A DNA stretch of 6,224 nt from an uncultured Akkermansia sp. (GCA_904501975.1 CAJGCZ010000080.1:1-6224), one strand, 5' to 3'. Positions 1 through 5,904 are shown, counted from the first letter of the stretch. A program made the numbers and translations. Notes: generated by a model not told the origin, from the sequence alone.

Positions 1-132
1 GCGGTATTGGGGAGGGATGAGAACGGCTGCCGCCGTGGTGAAGAATGCCCGTTGGGCATGGTGAAGAATCTGCCTGCGGCAGATGGTGAAGAACAGCTTG
101 CGCTGTAGTGAAGAACGCACCTGCGGTGCGTA
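1..132. repeat. Tandem array of linker-plus-hairpin modules with variable stems
   Basis: Five consecutive hairpins are joined by a conserved linker. The linkers are at 37-45, 60-68 and 85-93 (GGTGAAGAA), 107-115 (AGTGAAGAA) and a degenerate one near 15-23. The stems, with arms written left and right, are ACGGC/GCCGT (23-27, 32-36), ATGCCC/GGGCAT (45-50, 54-59), ATCTGCC/GGCAGAT (68-74, 78-84), ACAGC/GCTGT (93-97, 102-106) and ACGCACC/GGTGCGT (115-121, 125-131). Loops are 3-4 nt, mostly TGC or TTGC. Every stem pairs perfectly although the sequences differ, and each is closed by the linker's last A and a T before the next linker. Spacing between units is 22-25 nt and not a multiple of three, so the array is not coding. 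The window starts inside or at the edge of the array, so more units may lie to the left. I cannot name the repeat family or the strand on which it acts. Confidence 0.85.
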
Positions 133-293
133 GTACGGAGGGCCGACAAACTTCCATTTATCAACGAAAAACGCAAACAGCGCGATTTAATTTTAGTGAA
201 AAGAGCTTGCGGAAGGTATAACGATGATGACAAATGGGAAAAAATGTGTTTTACATAGATACGGCAAGCGCGACAGCAACCATAATTCGAGCA

Positions 294-336
294 CGAACGG
301 TTCGATGTCACACTTCCGGTTCGGACCCCGAACGGG
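294..336 (+). promoter_or_regulatory. Palindrome and hairpin in the capsid gene leader
   Basis: CGAAC-G-GTTCG at 294-304 is an 11-bp palindrome. Just after it, GTTCGG (319-324) pairs with CCGAAC (328-333) across a 3-nt loop, with two further G-C pairs outside one mismatch (316-317 with 335-336). The same GTTCG/CGAAC words occur in both elements, so the arms could swap partners. This could be an operator or a structured 5' leader; the role is inferred. Confidence 0.4.
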
Positions 337-357
337 TTAATCCCTTGCTACCGGTTG

Positions 358-397
358 CCACCCAACTCAACAAACAACAACACACACACAACATACT
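358..397 (+). promoter_or_regulatory. G-free CA-rich leader directly before the capsid start codon
   Basis: Forty consecutive bases contain no G and only three T. The tract includes CAA repeats and a CA dinucleotide run and ends at the ATG at 398. There is no Shine-Dalgarno sequence. Such unstructured A/C-rich leaders are known to help ribosome loading without Shine-Dalgarno pairing, probably through ribosomal protein S1. That role here is inferred. Confidence 0.5.
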
Positions 398-1303
398 ATG
401 GCTGACATCGAACAGAATTACCAAATCAAATACTGCGACAAGTGGGGTGCCTACCTTCAGCAGGAGGCCTCTCGCTTGGAAAAATACGTTACCGTCGAAA
501 CCGGGCTTAGCGGCAAGATGGTGGCGTTTGACCAATACGGCATCCTCGATTTCCAAGAGAAGACGACGCGCATGCAGTCTACGGAACTTGATGAAGCCCC
601 GACCACGCGCCGCGTGATTCACCCGCACATTTTCACCAGAGCCGTGGGCTTTGATGAGTTTGATGCGAAGAAGCTGGCAAACATCGATATTCCGGTAAGC
701 AAAACCATTGAAAGCCTGCGTGCCGCCGCCGGGCGCACCATGGATCAGGTGATGCTGAGCTCGTTCCTCGGTACCTGCTACACCGGTGAATATGGCACGG
801 ATGCCGTCAACTTGGGCGACGAGCAAACGATTAACGCGGATTACACGGAAAGCGGCACTTCCGCCAACAGCAATCTGACGGTTAGCAAGTTGCGCAAGGC
901 TCTGACTATGCTTCAAAGGGCTGAGGCATGGAATGAGGAGCGCCGCGCCTATGGCGATGAGCTGGTATTGGCCTGCTCTGCAGCGCAAATCAACTCGCTG
1001 CTGCAGGAGCCGGAGGTTTCCAGCTTCGACTACAATACCGCCCGCGCTTTGGTTGAGGGTAAGATTGATACCTTCTTGGGTTTCCGTATCATTCGTACGG
1101 AGCTACTGCCTATCCGCAACGGGGAGCGCACCTGCCTGGCTTGGGTAAAGAGCAAGGCGCAATTCGGCATTTGGGATGACTTCCGCGTGAAGATTTCCGT
1201 GCGCGATGACTTGGACGAAACACTACAGGTGCGTGCCAAGTTTGCCTGCGGTGCCACGCGCCTACAGGAAGAGGCTTTCGTGAAAATCCTCTGCAACGAG
1301 TAA
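398..1303 (+). CDS. Phage-type major capsid protein (Phage_capsid_2-like), orphan
   Basis: This 301-aa protein resembles phage major coat proteins of the group annotated as phage capsid protein (Phage_capsid_2), thought to have an HK97-like fold. The clearest stretch is at residues 72-125: an HPH...F..AVGFDEFD segment, then AKKLANIDIPVSKTIES, then AAGRTMDQVMLSSFLG. In such proteins this segment precedes a variable loop region, here residues 126-160 with a Gly/Thr/Ser-rich composition. The C-terminal part (about 165-301) is mixed alpha/beta and ends in RAKFACGATRLQEEAFVKI, typical of the last strands of coat proteins. There is no signal peptide or membrane segment. The start at 398 keeps a normal N-terminus; there is no Shine-Dalgarno sequence but a G-free CA-rich leader. 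The gene stands alone between the hairpin array and a terminator, with no portal, terminase, protease or scaffold gene in view. It may be a prophage remnant, the edge of a prophage lying to the left, or a domesticated shell protein. The family call rests on recognition of the sequence pattern only. Confidence 0.75.
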   Translation: MADIEQNYQIKYCDKWGAYLQQEASRLEKYVTVETGLSGKMVAFDQYGILDFQEKTTRMQSTELDEAPTTRRVIHPHIFTRAVGFDEFDAKKLANIDIPVSKTIESLRAAAGRTMDQVMLSSFLGTCYTGEYGTDAVNLGDEQTINADYTESGTSANSNLTVSKLRKALTMLQRAEAWNEERRAYGDELVLACSAAQINSLLQEPEVSSFDYNTARALVEGKIDTFLGFRIIRTELLPIRNGERTCLAWVKSKAQFGIWDDFRVKISVRDDLDETLQVRAKFACGATRLQEEAFVKILCNE

Positions 1304-1344
1304 AGAAGGAATTGATATTAGTGTGAACCGAACAGAGGGGTCGG

Positions 1345-1373
1345 GGCCGGCAACGGCTCCGGCCTTTCTTGTT
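1345..1373 (+). terminator. Intrinsic terminator of the capsid gene
   Basis: GGCCGG (1345-1350) pairs with CCGGCC (1359-1364) across an 8-nt loop and is followed by TTTCTTGTT. It lies 41 nt after the capsid stop codon and just before the stop of the convergent UvrA-like gene at 1378. Read on the - strand the hairpin is not followed by a T tract, so it serves the + strand gene. Confidence 0.8.
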
Positions 1374-1377
1374 GGCT

Positions 1378-3810
1378 CTAGGTGCGCGGGGCACCGGCGT
1401 ACACAATGCTGCCGCCGTCCTTACCGGCACCGGGGCCTAGCTCTACAACGTAGTCTGCCCGCGAGAGGATGCCCTCGTGGTGCTCGACACACAGGATGGT
1501 GTGGCCTGCGGCGCGCAGGCGGTAGAGGGCACGCAGCAATAAATCCACTTCGTTAAAATGCAGCCCCGTTGAGGGTTCATCCAGAATAAAGAGCAGTTTT
1601 TCGCCCTCGCGCTTACCGCGTTTGGGGGCGGCTTTGGCCAAATAGGTGGCTATGCGCACACGCTGCGCCTCGCCGCCGGACAAGGTGGTGACGGAGCGAT
1701 CCAACGGCAAATAGCCCAAGCCTAAATCATGCATGGCCTGTAAGATGGCGGTGGCACCCGGTATGGGGGCAAAAAACTCCAGCGCCTCGTCTACCGTAAG
1801 GGCCAATGCGGCGGCAATGGACTTGCCGCGCCAGGTGACCTCCAGCGTTTCGCGATTGTAGCGCGCGCCGCGGCAGGCATCGCACGGGGTGTACAAATCG
1901 GCCAGGAAGTTCATGTCCACCTGCAAAAATCCGGTGCCGGTGCAGCGCTCGCAGCGCCCGCCACGCACATTGAGGGAGAAACGGCCTGCCGTGTACCCAC
2001 GCTGGCGAGAGAGTGGCAAGGCGGCATAGAGCGGGCGCAGCACATCCAGCAAGCCCGTAGCCGTGGCCGGGGTGGAGCGCGGGGAGGCGCCCAAGGGGCT
2101 TTGGTCCAACAGCACCGGGCGGCTAATGGCCGCAGCTCCCTGCACCGTGCCTTTCTTCAATTCCGGCAGCAAACACTCATGAATAAGGGTGCTTTTGCCG
2201 GAGCCGCCGGGGCCGCACAGGCAGGTAAAGGCGCCTAAGGGCAAGCGCAGGGTTACATCCTTCAAATTGCGCGCTGAGGCATGCTGCAGCTCTATCCACG
2301 GGCAAGCTTCAATATCCGGCGACTCTGCCTCGGCAAAGCTCCGCTGGCCTGCCAACCATTCCCCCGTGGGGGAATGCGGGTTGCGCAGCATATCCTCATA
2401 CGTTCCTTCTGCCAACACACACCCACCATTCGGGCCACTACCGGGGCCCATTTCGATGAGCCAATCGGCCGCAGCTAAAAGCTGAGGGTCATGCTCTACC
2501 ACCAAGATGGTGTTGCCTTTATCGCGCAGGCGCTGAAGTGCTTGTATGAGTTTAGCGGTTTCGCGCGGGTGCAGACCGATGGTGGGTTCATCCAAAATGT
2601 ACAGCACGCCGGAGAGGCCGCCGCCGATTTGCCCGGCAAGCCGAGCACGCTGCAACTCGCCACCGGATAAGGTATTGGTGGAGCGGGAAAGTGATAAATA
2701 GCCCAAGCCCAGCTCCTCCAAGCACTCCAAGCGGCGCGTGAGCTCGCCCACGGCTGTTTGCAACACATCGCGGAAGGCTGCAGGAATGCTCAGCTGCGGC
2801 AGCAGGGCTATATTTTCTTGCACGGTTAATTGGCAAAACTCAGCCAAATTGAGCTCTTGGTTGCCAAATTGCAGGGTAATTGCCAAGGCGGTAGGATTGA
2901 GGCGCAGCCCCTTGCAGGCCGGGCACACCATGAAATCGCCTTTATCCGTCTCTTTTACCCCTAGGCCGTTGCATGCCTCGCAGGCACCCTGCGGCGAGTA
3001 ATGCGAGAAGAGGCGCGGCGATAAATCCGGCAGGCTAAAGCCGGTCTCAGCATTACGGTAACGGGTGTAAAAGGATTTGACTACGGGCTCACCCCCCTTC
3101 TCTTGCAGCAAGGCGCGCACCTCATCCGGGCATGTATGCAGGGCTATTTGCAGGGAGTCTGCCACGCGAGACTCGGTGCCGGGGCGTATGACGATGCGGT
3201 CCACCACCAGCTCACACACAGCCTGTGGCGGCAGTGGTGCTTGCTCTAACTCATCCAGCTCATGTACCTCGCCATCCACACGCAAGCGTAAAAAGCCGGA
3301 TTTGCGTAAATCCAGAATATCGGAGGTAGAATCCGCCGCAAAGCCACTTGGCAAGGGAGCCAACAAGGTAAGGCGGGTGCCCTCGGGCTGCGCGCACAAT
3401 TCGGTGGCTATTTCATCCGGGCTCAGGCGGGTGAGCAGCTCGCCGGTTTGCGGGTCGTGCGGAATGCCGATAGAGGCATACAAAATACGCAAATAATCAA
3501 GCGTTTCCGTTAGCGTGCCGAGCACGGCGCGCGTTTGCCCCACAGGCACGTGCTGCTCCAGGCACAGGGCCGGAGGTAAACCGCTGATGGATTGCACCTT
3601 GGGCTTTTCCGGGCGAGCCAACAGGCGGCGCGACCCGGCAGACAAGCAATCTAAAAAGCGACGCCGCGATTCCGCAAACAAGGTATCGTATGCCAAGGTG
3701 CTTTTGCCGGAGCCACTGGGCCCCACCAAGGCTATCAATTTGCCGGAGGGGAGTACTAAATCTATGTTACGCAGCGTGTTCTGCGAGGCGCCCTTTATCT
3801 CAATATCCAT
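1378..3810 (-). CDS. uvrA: UvrA-like excinuclease ATPase, compact form without the insertion domain
   Basis: This 810-aa protein has the tandem ABC-ATPase layout of UvrA, the damage-recognition subunit of nucleotide excision repair. Half one has Walker A GPSGSGKST (30-38), the conserved stretch with EQH at 85-87, an LSGGE signature (381-385) and Walker B LYILDEP (403-409). Half two has Walker A GPGGSGKST (533-541), the DQSP...RSTPAT motif (569-584), a CERC/CDAC zinc module (620-623, 643-646), LSGGE (710-714) and FILDEP (741-746). The region matching the UvrB-binding domain (about 145-240) is present. Canonical UvrA has about 940 aa. Here only 15 residues separate CEAC (277-280) from CPAC (296-299), where UvrA normally carries an insertion domain of about 100 residues. 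The usual first CxxC pair, expected near 251-258, is absent. About eight basic residues are added before the second Walker B. It is probably a UvrA paralogue rather than the main housekeeping copy. It lies 40 nt downstream of the zinc-ribbon bactofilin on the same strand. The ATG at 3810 matches the family N-terminus; no Shine-Dalgarno sequence is visible. Confidence 0.9.
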   Translation of the reverse strand: MDIEIKGASQNTLRNIDLVLPSGKLIALVGPSGSGKSTLAYDTLFAESRRRFLDCLSAGSRRLLARPEKPKVQSISGLPPALCLEQHVPVGQTRAVLGTLTETLDYLRILYASIGIPHDPQTGELLTRLSPDEIATELCAQPEGTRLTLLAPLPSGFAADSTSDILDLRKSGFLRLRVDGEVHELDELEQAPLPPQAVCELVVDRIVIRPGTESRVADSLQIALHTCPDEVRALLQEKGGEPVVKSFYTRYRNAETGFSLPDLSPRLFSHYSPQGACEACNGLGVKETDKGDFMVCPACKGLRLNPTALAITLQFGNQELNLAEFCQLTVQENIALLPQLSIPAAFRDVLQTAVGELTRRLECLEELGLGYLSLSRSTNTLSGGELQRARLAGQIGGGLSGVLYILDEPTIGLHPRETAKLIQALQRLRDKGNTILVVEHDPQLLAAADWLIEMGPGSGPNGGCVLAEGTYEDMLRNPHSPTGEWLAGQRSFAEAESPDIEACPWIELQHASARNLKDVTLRLPLGAFTCLCGPGGSGKSTLIHECLLPELKKGTVQGAAAISRPVLLDQSPLGASPRSTPATATGLLDVLRPLYAALPLSRQRGYTAGRFSLNVRGGRCERCTGTGFLQVDMNFLADLYTPCDACRGARYNRETLEVTWRGKSIAAALALTVDEALEFFAPIPGATAILQAMHDLGLGYLPLDRSVTTLSGGEAQRVRIATYLAKAAPKRGKREGEKLLFILDEPSTGLHFNEVDLLLRALYRLRAAGHTILCVEHHEGILSRADYVVELGPGAGKDGGSIVYAGAPRT

Positions 3811-3850
3811 GGCTCAAAAGATAGGCAAGCGGGTGGCGGTTGATGGGGCC

Positions 3851-4393
3851 TTAGGCCTCATCTGCCGGGGCTGAGCGCTGCACCCATTCTCCTTGGTGTA
3901 CGGCTCCGGGTTTAAGAACAAGAGAGGGTGTGCGGCACACGCCGTGCAGCTCGCCGCCACGGTGGATTTTCACCTTGCCCGTGGCTTCCACACGGCCGAT
4001 TACCTTGCCGTAGATGTCTGCCGTATCTGCCACCACGCCACGGGTAAAGCTAACGGAAACACCACGCTCCACCCGCAGGTGTTTCACCTGCACCGAGCCA
4101 TCCACCTGCGTGCTGTTGCAAATACGCAGCTCGCCCGAGCAACGGAAGGAGCCGTTACCCTTACCATAGAGGGTGAGGTTGTTGCATACGATGGATAGCT
4201 GCGAGAGCACGGCATCCGGCAACACGGTGACATTGCCTAAGGTGCGCACGGTGAGGCGCTGAGAATTGGGTTTCAGGTCCACATCCGTCATGCGCAGGTG
4301 CGCTTGGCAGTGGATGCAGTTGGAGGAGAGTGCCGCTGCCGGAACATGCGATTTGCGGCCGCACTCATAGCAAATCACCTCCTTACCCGGCAC
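3851..4393 (-). CDS. Zinc-ribbon bactofilin (polymer-forming cytoskeletal protein)
   Basis: The frame is open from an ATG at 4513 (220 aa), but the GTG at 4393 (180 aa) is preferred. The extra 40 codons contain a terminator-like hairpin with a T tract and are rich in rare codons (AGG, TCA, ATA, TTA, AGA within the first 25), unlike the rest of the gene. From the GTG the protein begins with MPGKEVICYECG. A zinc ribbon CYEC-X14-CIHC lies at residues 8-11 and 26-29. It is followed by a bactofilin-type beta-helix of short hydrophobic repeats (about 45-170), for example LTLYGKGNGSFRCSGELRI and ADIYGKVIGRVEATGKVKI, and a short hydrophilic tail. Bactofilins polymerise without nucleotide into filaments that organise the cell envelope; the zinc ribbon may bind a partner. 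A GGAG lies 11 nt before the GTG, slightly too far for a typical Shine-Dalgarno. The upstream bactofilin is on the same strand and the UvrA-like gene follows after 40 nt. The fold call is firm; the start is not. Confidence 0.8.
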   Translation of the reverse strand: MPGKEVICYECGRKSHVPAAALSSNCIHCQAHLRMTDVDLKPNSQRLTVRTLGNVTVLPDAVLSQLSIVCNNLTLYGKGNGSFRCSGELRICNSTQVDGSVQVKHLRVERGVSVSFTRGVVADTADIYGKVIGRVEATGKVKIHRGGELHGVCRTPSLVLKPGAVHQGEWVQRSAPADEA

Positions 4394-4412
4394 CTTGGCG
4401 CGGGCTCCGTAG

Positions 4413-4457
4413 CTAGAAAACGAGGTGAGTGCAGCGCGTCTGCTGCACTCACCCTCG
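4413..4457 (-). terminator. Strong terminator-like hairpin between the two bactofilin genes
   Basis: On the - strand, GTGAGTGCAGC (4452-4442) pairs with GCTGCACTCAC (4435-4425) across a 6-nt loop. The stem extends by four more pairs (4457-4454 with 4424-4421) past one bulged base at 4453. TTTT (4420-4417) follows at once. This is a textbook intrinsic terminator shape, about 80 nt after the stop of the first bactofilin. Only about 20 nt remain before the preferred start of the next gene, too little for a separate promoter downstream. It may therefore act as a leaky terminator or attenuator for the two downstream genes. Confidence 0.75.
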
Positions 4458-4539
4458 GGTAACAACCCGGAGTTACAGGGCGATATGATGGGCTCTGACC
4501 TGTACTCCGGCATGGTTAGGAGAAATTATCTCGCGGCGC

Positions 4540-5157
4540 TTAATCCAACAGGTTGTCGGAAGCGCTCTTGGTTGCGGCTTTGCCCTTCTTGCCGGTGGCG
4601 GCAGGTGCCGGCTCTACGGGAGCCATGGAAGGATTGCCCACCTTGCAGTAACCTACGAAGACGGCGCCGTCCTGGATGGAAATCTTGGAGGCTACGATAT
4701 CGCCTGCAAGCTCTGCGGTAGAGGTAAGCTCTACGCGGTCCGTTACTACCACATCACCCGTTACGCGGCCATGAATGATGGCGCTGCGAGTCTGCACGGC
4801 GGTCTTGCTCTTCTCGCCGGCCTGGATGATGGCGTTGACACCTACGGTGAGGATGCCGTCGGACTCGATTTGGCCCTGTACGGAACCGTCAACCAAAAGG
4901 TCGTCCGTGAAACGAAGTGTACCCACTACCTTAACGTCGGAGTTAAGAACGTTGCGCGTGGCAACACCGGAATTTTCCATGGGAACCTCGCCACCCATAA
5001 AACCCTCGTCCTGCACGTCAAAAATGGAGGAAGCGGGGTTGAGATCGTTCGTTGTATCGGCGCCGATAGACACACCCCAGTCAGGAGCGACAACCGGAGA
5101 GGGCTCAGGAGTAGAGGCGGGTTGCGGCACGTTTGATTTGAATCCCTTAAATTGCAT
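4540..5157 (-). CDS. Bactofilin (polymer-forming cytoskeletal protein)
   Basis: This 205-aa protein has the typical bactofilin design. A flexible N-terminal tail (1-66) is rich in Pro, Ser and acidic residues. The central beta-helix domain (about 68-173) is made of short repeats with alternating hydrophobic and glycine positions, such as LLVDGSVQGQIESDGILTVG, SAIIHGRVTGDVVVTDRVEL and AELAGDIVASKISI. The C-terminal tail (175-205) is rich in Ala, Pro and Lys. There is no signal peptide or membrane segment, so it acts in the cytoplasm, usually as filaments at the inner membrane that influence cell shape, wall synthesis or placement of polar structures. The ATG at 5157 precedes a short Lys/Phe-rich start (MQFKGFKS) that might touch the membrane. 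No Shine-Dalgarno sequence is seen. A promoter lies at about 5220-5248. It is the first gene of the - strand block with a second bactofilin and a UvrA-like gene downstream. Which bactofilin subfamily it belongs to cannot be told here. Confidence 0.9.
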   Translation of the reverse strand: MQFKGFKSNVPQPASTPEPSPVVAPDWGVSIGADTTNDLNPASSIFDVQDEGFMGGEVPMENSGVATRNVLNSDVKVVGTLRFTDDLLVDGSVQGQIESDGILTVGVNAIIQAGEKSKTAVQTRSAIIHGRVTGDVVVTDRVELTSTAELAGDIVASKISIQDGAVFVGYCKVGNPSMAPVEPAPAATGKKGKAATKSASDNLLD

Positions 5158-5219
5158 AACTTATTAATTGGAAAGATTTTGAAAAACTATTCACCTAATT
5201 TGGGGTGCTGACGTGCTCT

Positions 5220-5248
5220 ATGTTACCTTCTTGCAACTGTTTTGTCTA
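5220..5248 (-). promoter_or_regulatory. Promoter of the bactofilin block
   Basis: The -35 box TAGACA (5248-5243, 5 of 6 to TTGACA) and -10 box TAACAT (5225-5220, 4 of 6 to TATAAT) are separated by exactly 17 nt on the - strand. This predicts a start near 5213 and a leader of about 55 nt before the ATG at 5157. An 8-bp palindrome TCACGTGA at 5261-5268 sits just upstream and could be an activator site. Confidence 0.6.
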
Positions 5249-5311
5249 TACGAATTTTTGTCACGTGAAGATTTTTTTTAGCAGAGAGCACGCGGCACAC
5301 TTGGCACACTG

Positions 5312-5797
5312 TTATTTTTCCTGCCAGAGGTAGGAGTGGGTGCTATCTGCCAACTTGCCGTCCACGTAAAGCTCCATCTTCCAGGTGAGCACATCGCCGC
5401 GCTTTCTGCGCTCTTCGCCGGCAAAGAAAAAGCGCTCTGTGTGGCTCCCGGCAACCTCGCGGGCTTGGGTGTACTCTTTCTCTACGCGCAACTCATTGGC
5501 ACCGGTGGAGGCTTGTGTGTAGCGCATGACGACGCGAACAGGTTTGGTGGGCTCGGCATCATACCACGTTACAAAATAATAGTCGCCCACGCAATCCGTA
5601 CGCTCCTTCTCAGACTCCGCCCCATACAATACATACATGGCATGGCTGCGCAACGGCGCAGAGGCCCAATCGGTTCCGGGCTCCTCCGCTGTCTTCAACG
5701 GAATATCGGATACCTCGGTAATGCAGGAATGGTCGTACGTTTGGCATGCCCCCAGCAAAAGCGCTGCGGCTGCCACTGTGAATGAGATGGCGCGCAT
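5312..5797 (-). CDS. Small predicted lipoprotein of unknown function
   Basis: This 161-aa protein starts with a lipoprotein signal peptide: an Arg at residue 2, a hydrophobic core (TVAAAALLL) and the lipobox LGAC with the acylated Cys at 18. The mature part (19-161) is hydrophilic and rich in beta-prone stretches (DYYFVTWYD, PVRVVMRYTQ, LTWKMELYVDGKLADS). This suggests a small all-beta, Ig-like domain outside the cytoplasmic membrane. Two further cysteines at 25 and 69 could form a disulfide. I do not recognise a named family. The frame is open up to 5866, but the ATG at 5797 is the right start: it gives the clean signal peptide, and the gene's probable promoter lies inside the longer version. 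The gene is divergent from the carboxyltransferase gene. No hairpin terminator is visible after its stop, so some transcription could continue into the bactofilin block. Confidence 0.8.
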   Translation of the reverse strand: MRAISFTVAAAALLLGACQTYDHSCITEVSDIPLKTAEEPGTDWASAPLRSHAMYVLYGAESEKERTDCVGDYYFVTWYDAEPTKPVRVVMRYTQASTGANELRVEKEYTQAREVAGSHTERFFFAGEERRKRGDVLTWKMELYVDGKLADSTHSYLWQEK

Positions 5798-5800
5798 ACA

Positions 5801-5833
5801 ATCATAGATATACCACAAGGCTTCCTTTGTCAA
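5801..5833 (-). promoter_or_regulatory. Promoter of the lipoprotein gene, nearly leaderless
   Basis: A perfect -35 box TTGACA lies at 5833-5828 on the - strand. It is followed by overlapping -10 candidates: TATATC (5812-5807, spacing 15), TATCTA (5810-5805, spacing 17) and TATGAT (5806-5801, spacing 21). Depending on the box used, transcription would start within a few bases of the ATG at 5797. The mRNA would then have almost no leader. Confidence 0.55.
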
Positions 5834-5855
5834 TAAATTTCCCCTCGCGTAGGTC

Positions 5856-5873
5856 ATAAAAATCATCTTTTAT
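5856..5873. promoter_or_regulatory. AT-rich inverted repeat, candidate operator or UP element
   Basis: ATAAAA-N6-TTTTAT forms a perfect inverted repeat ending 2 bp before the -35 box of the carboxyltransferase promoter. The word TCAT occurs three times (5854, 5863, 5873) at 9-10 bp intervals, about one helical turn. It could bind a repressor or the RNA polymerase alpha subunit; there is no direct evidence for either. Confidence 0.35.
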
Positions 5874-5875
5874 CA

Positions 5876-5904
5876 TTGACGCGCTGCCACCACTGTGCTA
5901 TTCT
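5876..5904 (+). promoter_or_regulatory. Promoter of the carboxyltransferase gene
   Basis: TTGACG (5876-5881, 5 of 6 to consensus) and TATTCT (5899-5904, 4 of 6) are separated by exactly 17 nt. The predicted start is near 5911, giving a leader of about 36 nt before the ATG at 5947. Confidence 0.65.

Larger units (their letters stand above)
133..397 (+). other. Gene-free leader region upstream of the capsid gene
   Basis: This 265-nt stretch has no convincing gene. A short frame beginning at 234 runs into the capsid gene in another frame and looks accidental. The region holds a possible decayed array unit at 195-215 (AGTGAAAAG followed by CTT/AAG around GCGG), an 11-bp palindrome at 294-304, a hairpin at 316-336 and a G-free tract at 358-397. 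Promoter candidates are weak: TATAAC at 217-222 and CATAAT at 281-286 resemble -10 boxes, but neither has a good -35 box at normal spacing. The transcription start of the capsid gene is therefore undecided. Confidence 0.5.

Noticed and set aside
1..132. A CRISPR array
   Set aside because: The constant part is only 9 nt, the intervening parts are perfect palindromes of 12-17 nt, and no cas gene is present.
308..988. A 226-aa frame on the - strand opposite the capsid gene
   Set aside because: It has no recognisable motif and no start signal, and it is fully antisense to a gene with clear family blocks.
2357..2376. A perfect 9-bp inverted repeat (CATTCCCCC / GGGGGAATG) inside the UvrA-like gene
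   Set aside because: It encodes the conserved HSPTGEWL linker segment between the two halves of UvrA, no T tract follows on either strand, and the reading frame continues. Chance pairing of codons is enough to explain it.
4289..4390. A perfect Shine-Dalgarno-like AAGGAGGTGAT followed by an ATG at 4368 in another frame, - strand
   Set aside because: The frame it opens is only 26 codons and lies inside the zinc ribbon of the second bactofilin. The motif encodes the conserved KEVI residues, so it is most likely coincidental.
5294..5310. Direct repeat GGCACACT in the spacer after the lipoprotein stop
   Set aside because: There are only two copies of 8 bp with no inverted pairing. It forms neither a terminator nor a plausible insertion-site duplication.
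5798..5866. N-terminal extension of the lipoprotein to an ATG at 5866
   Set aside because: It would place 23 residues before a normal lipoprotein signal peptide, and the probable promoter lies within it.
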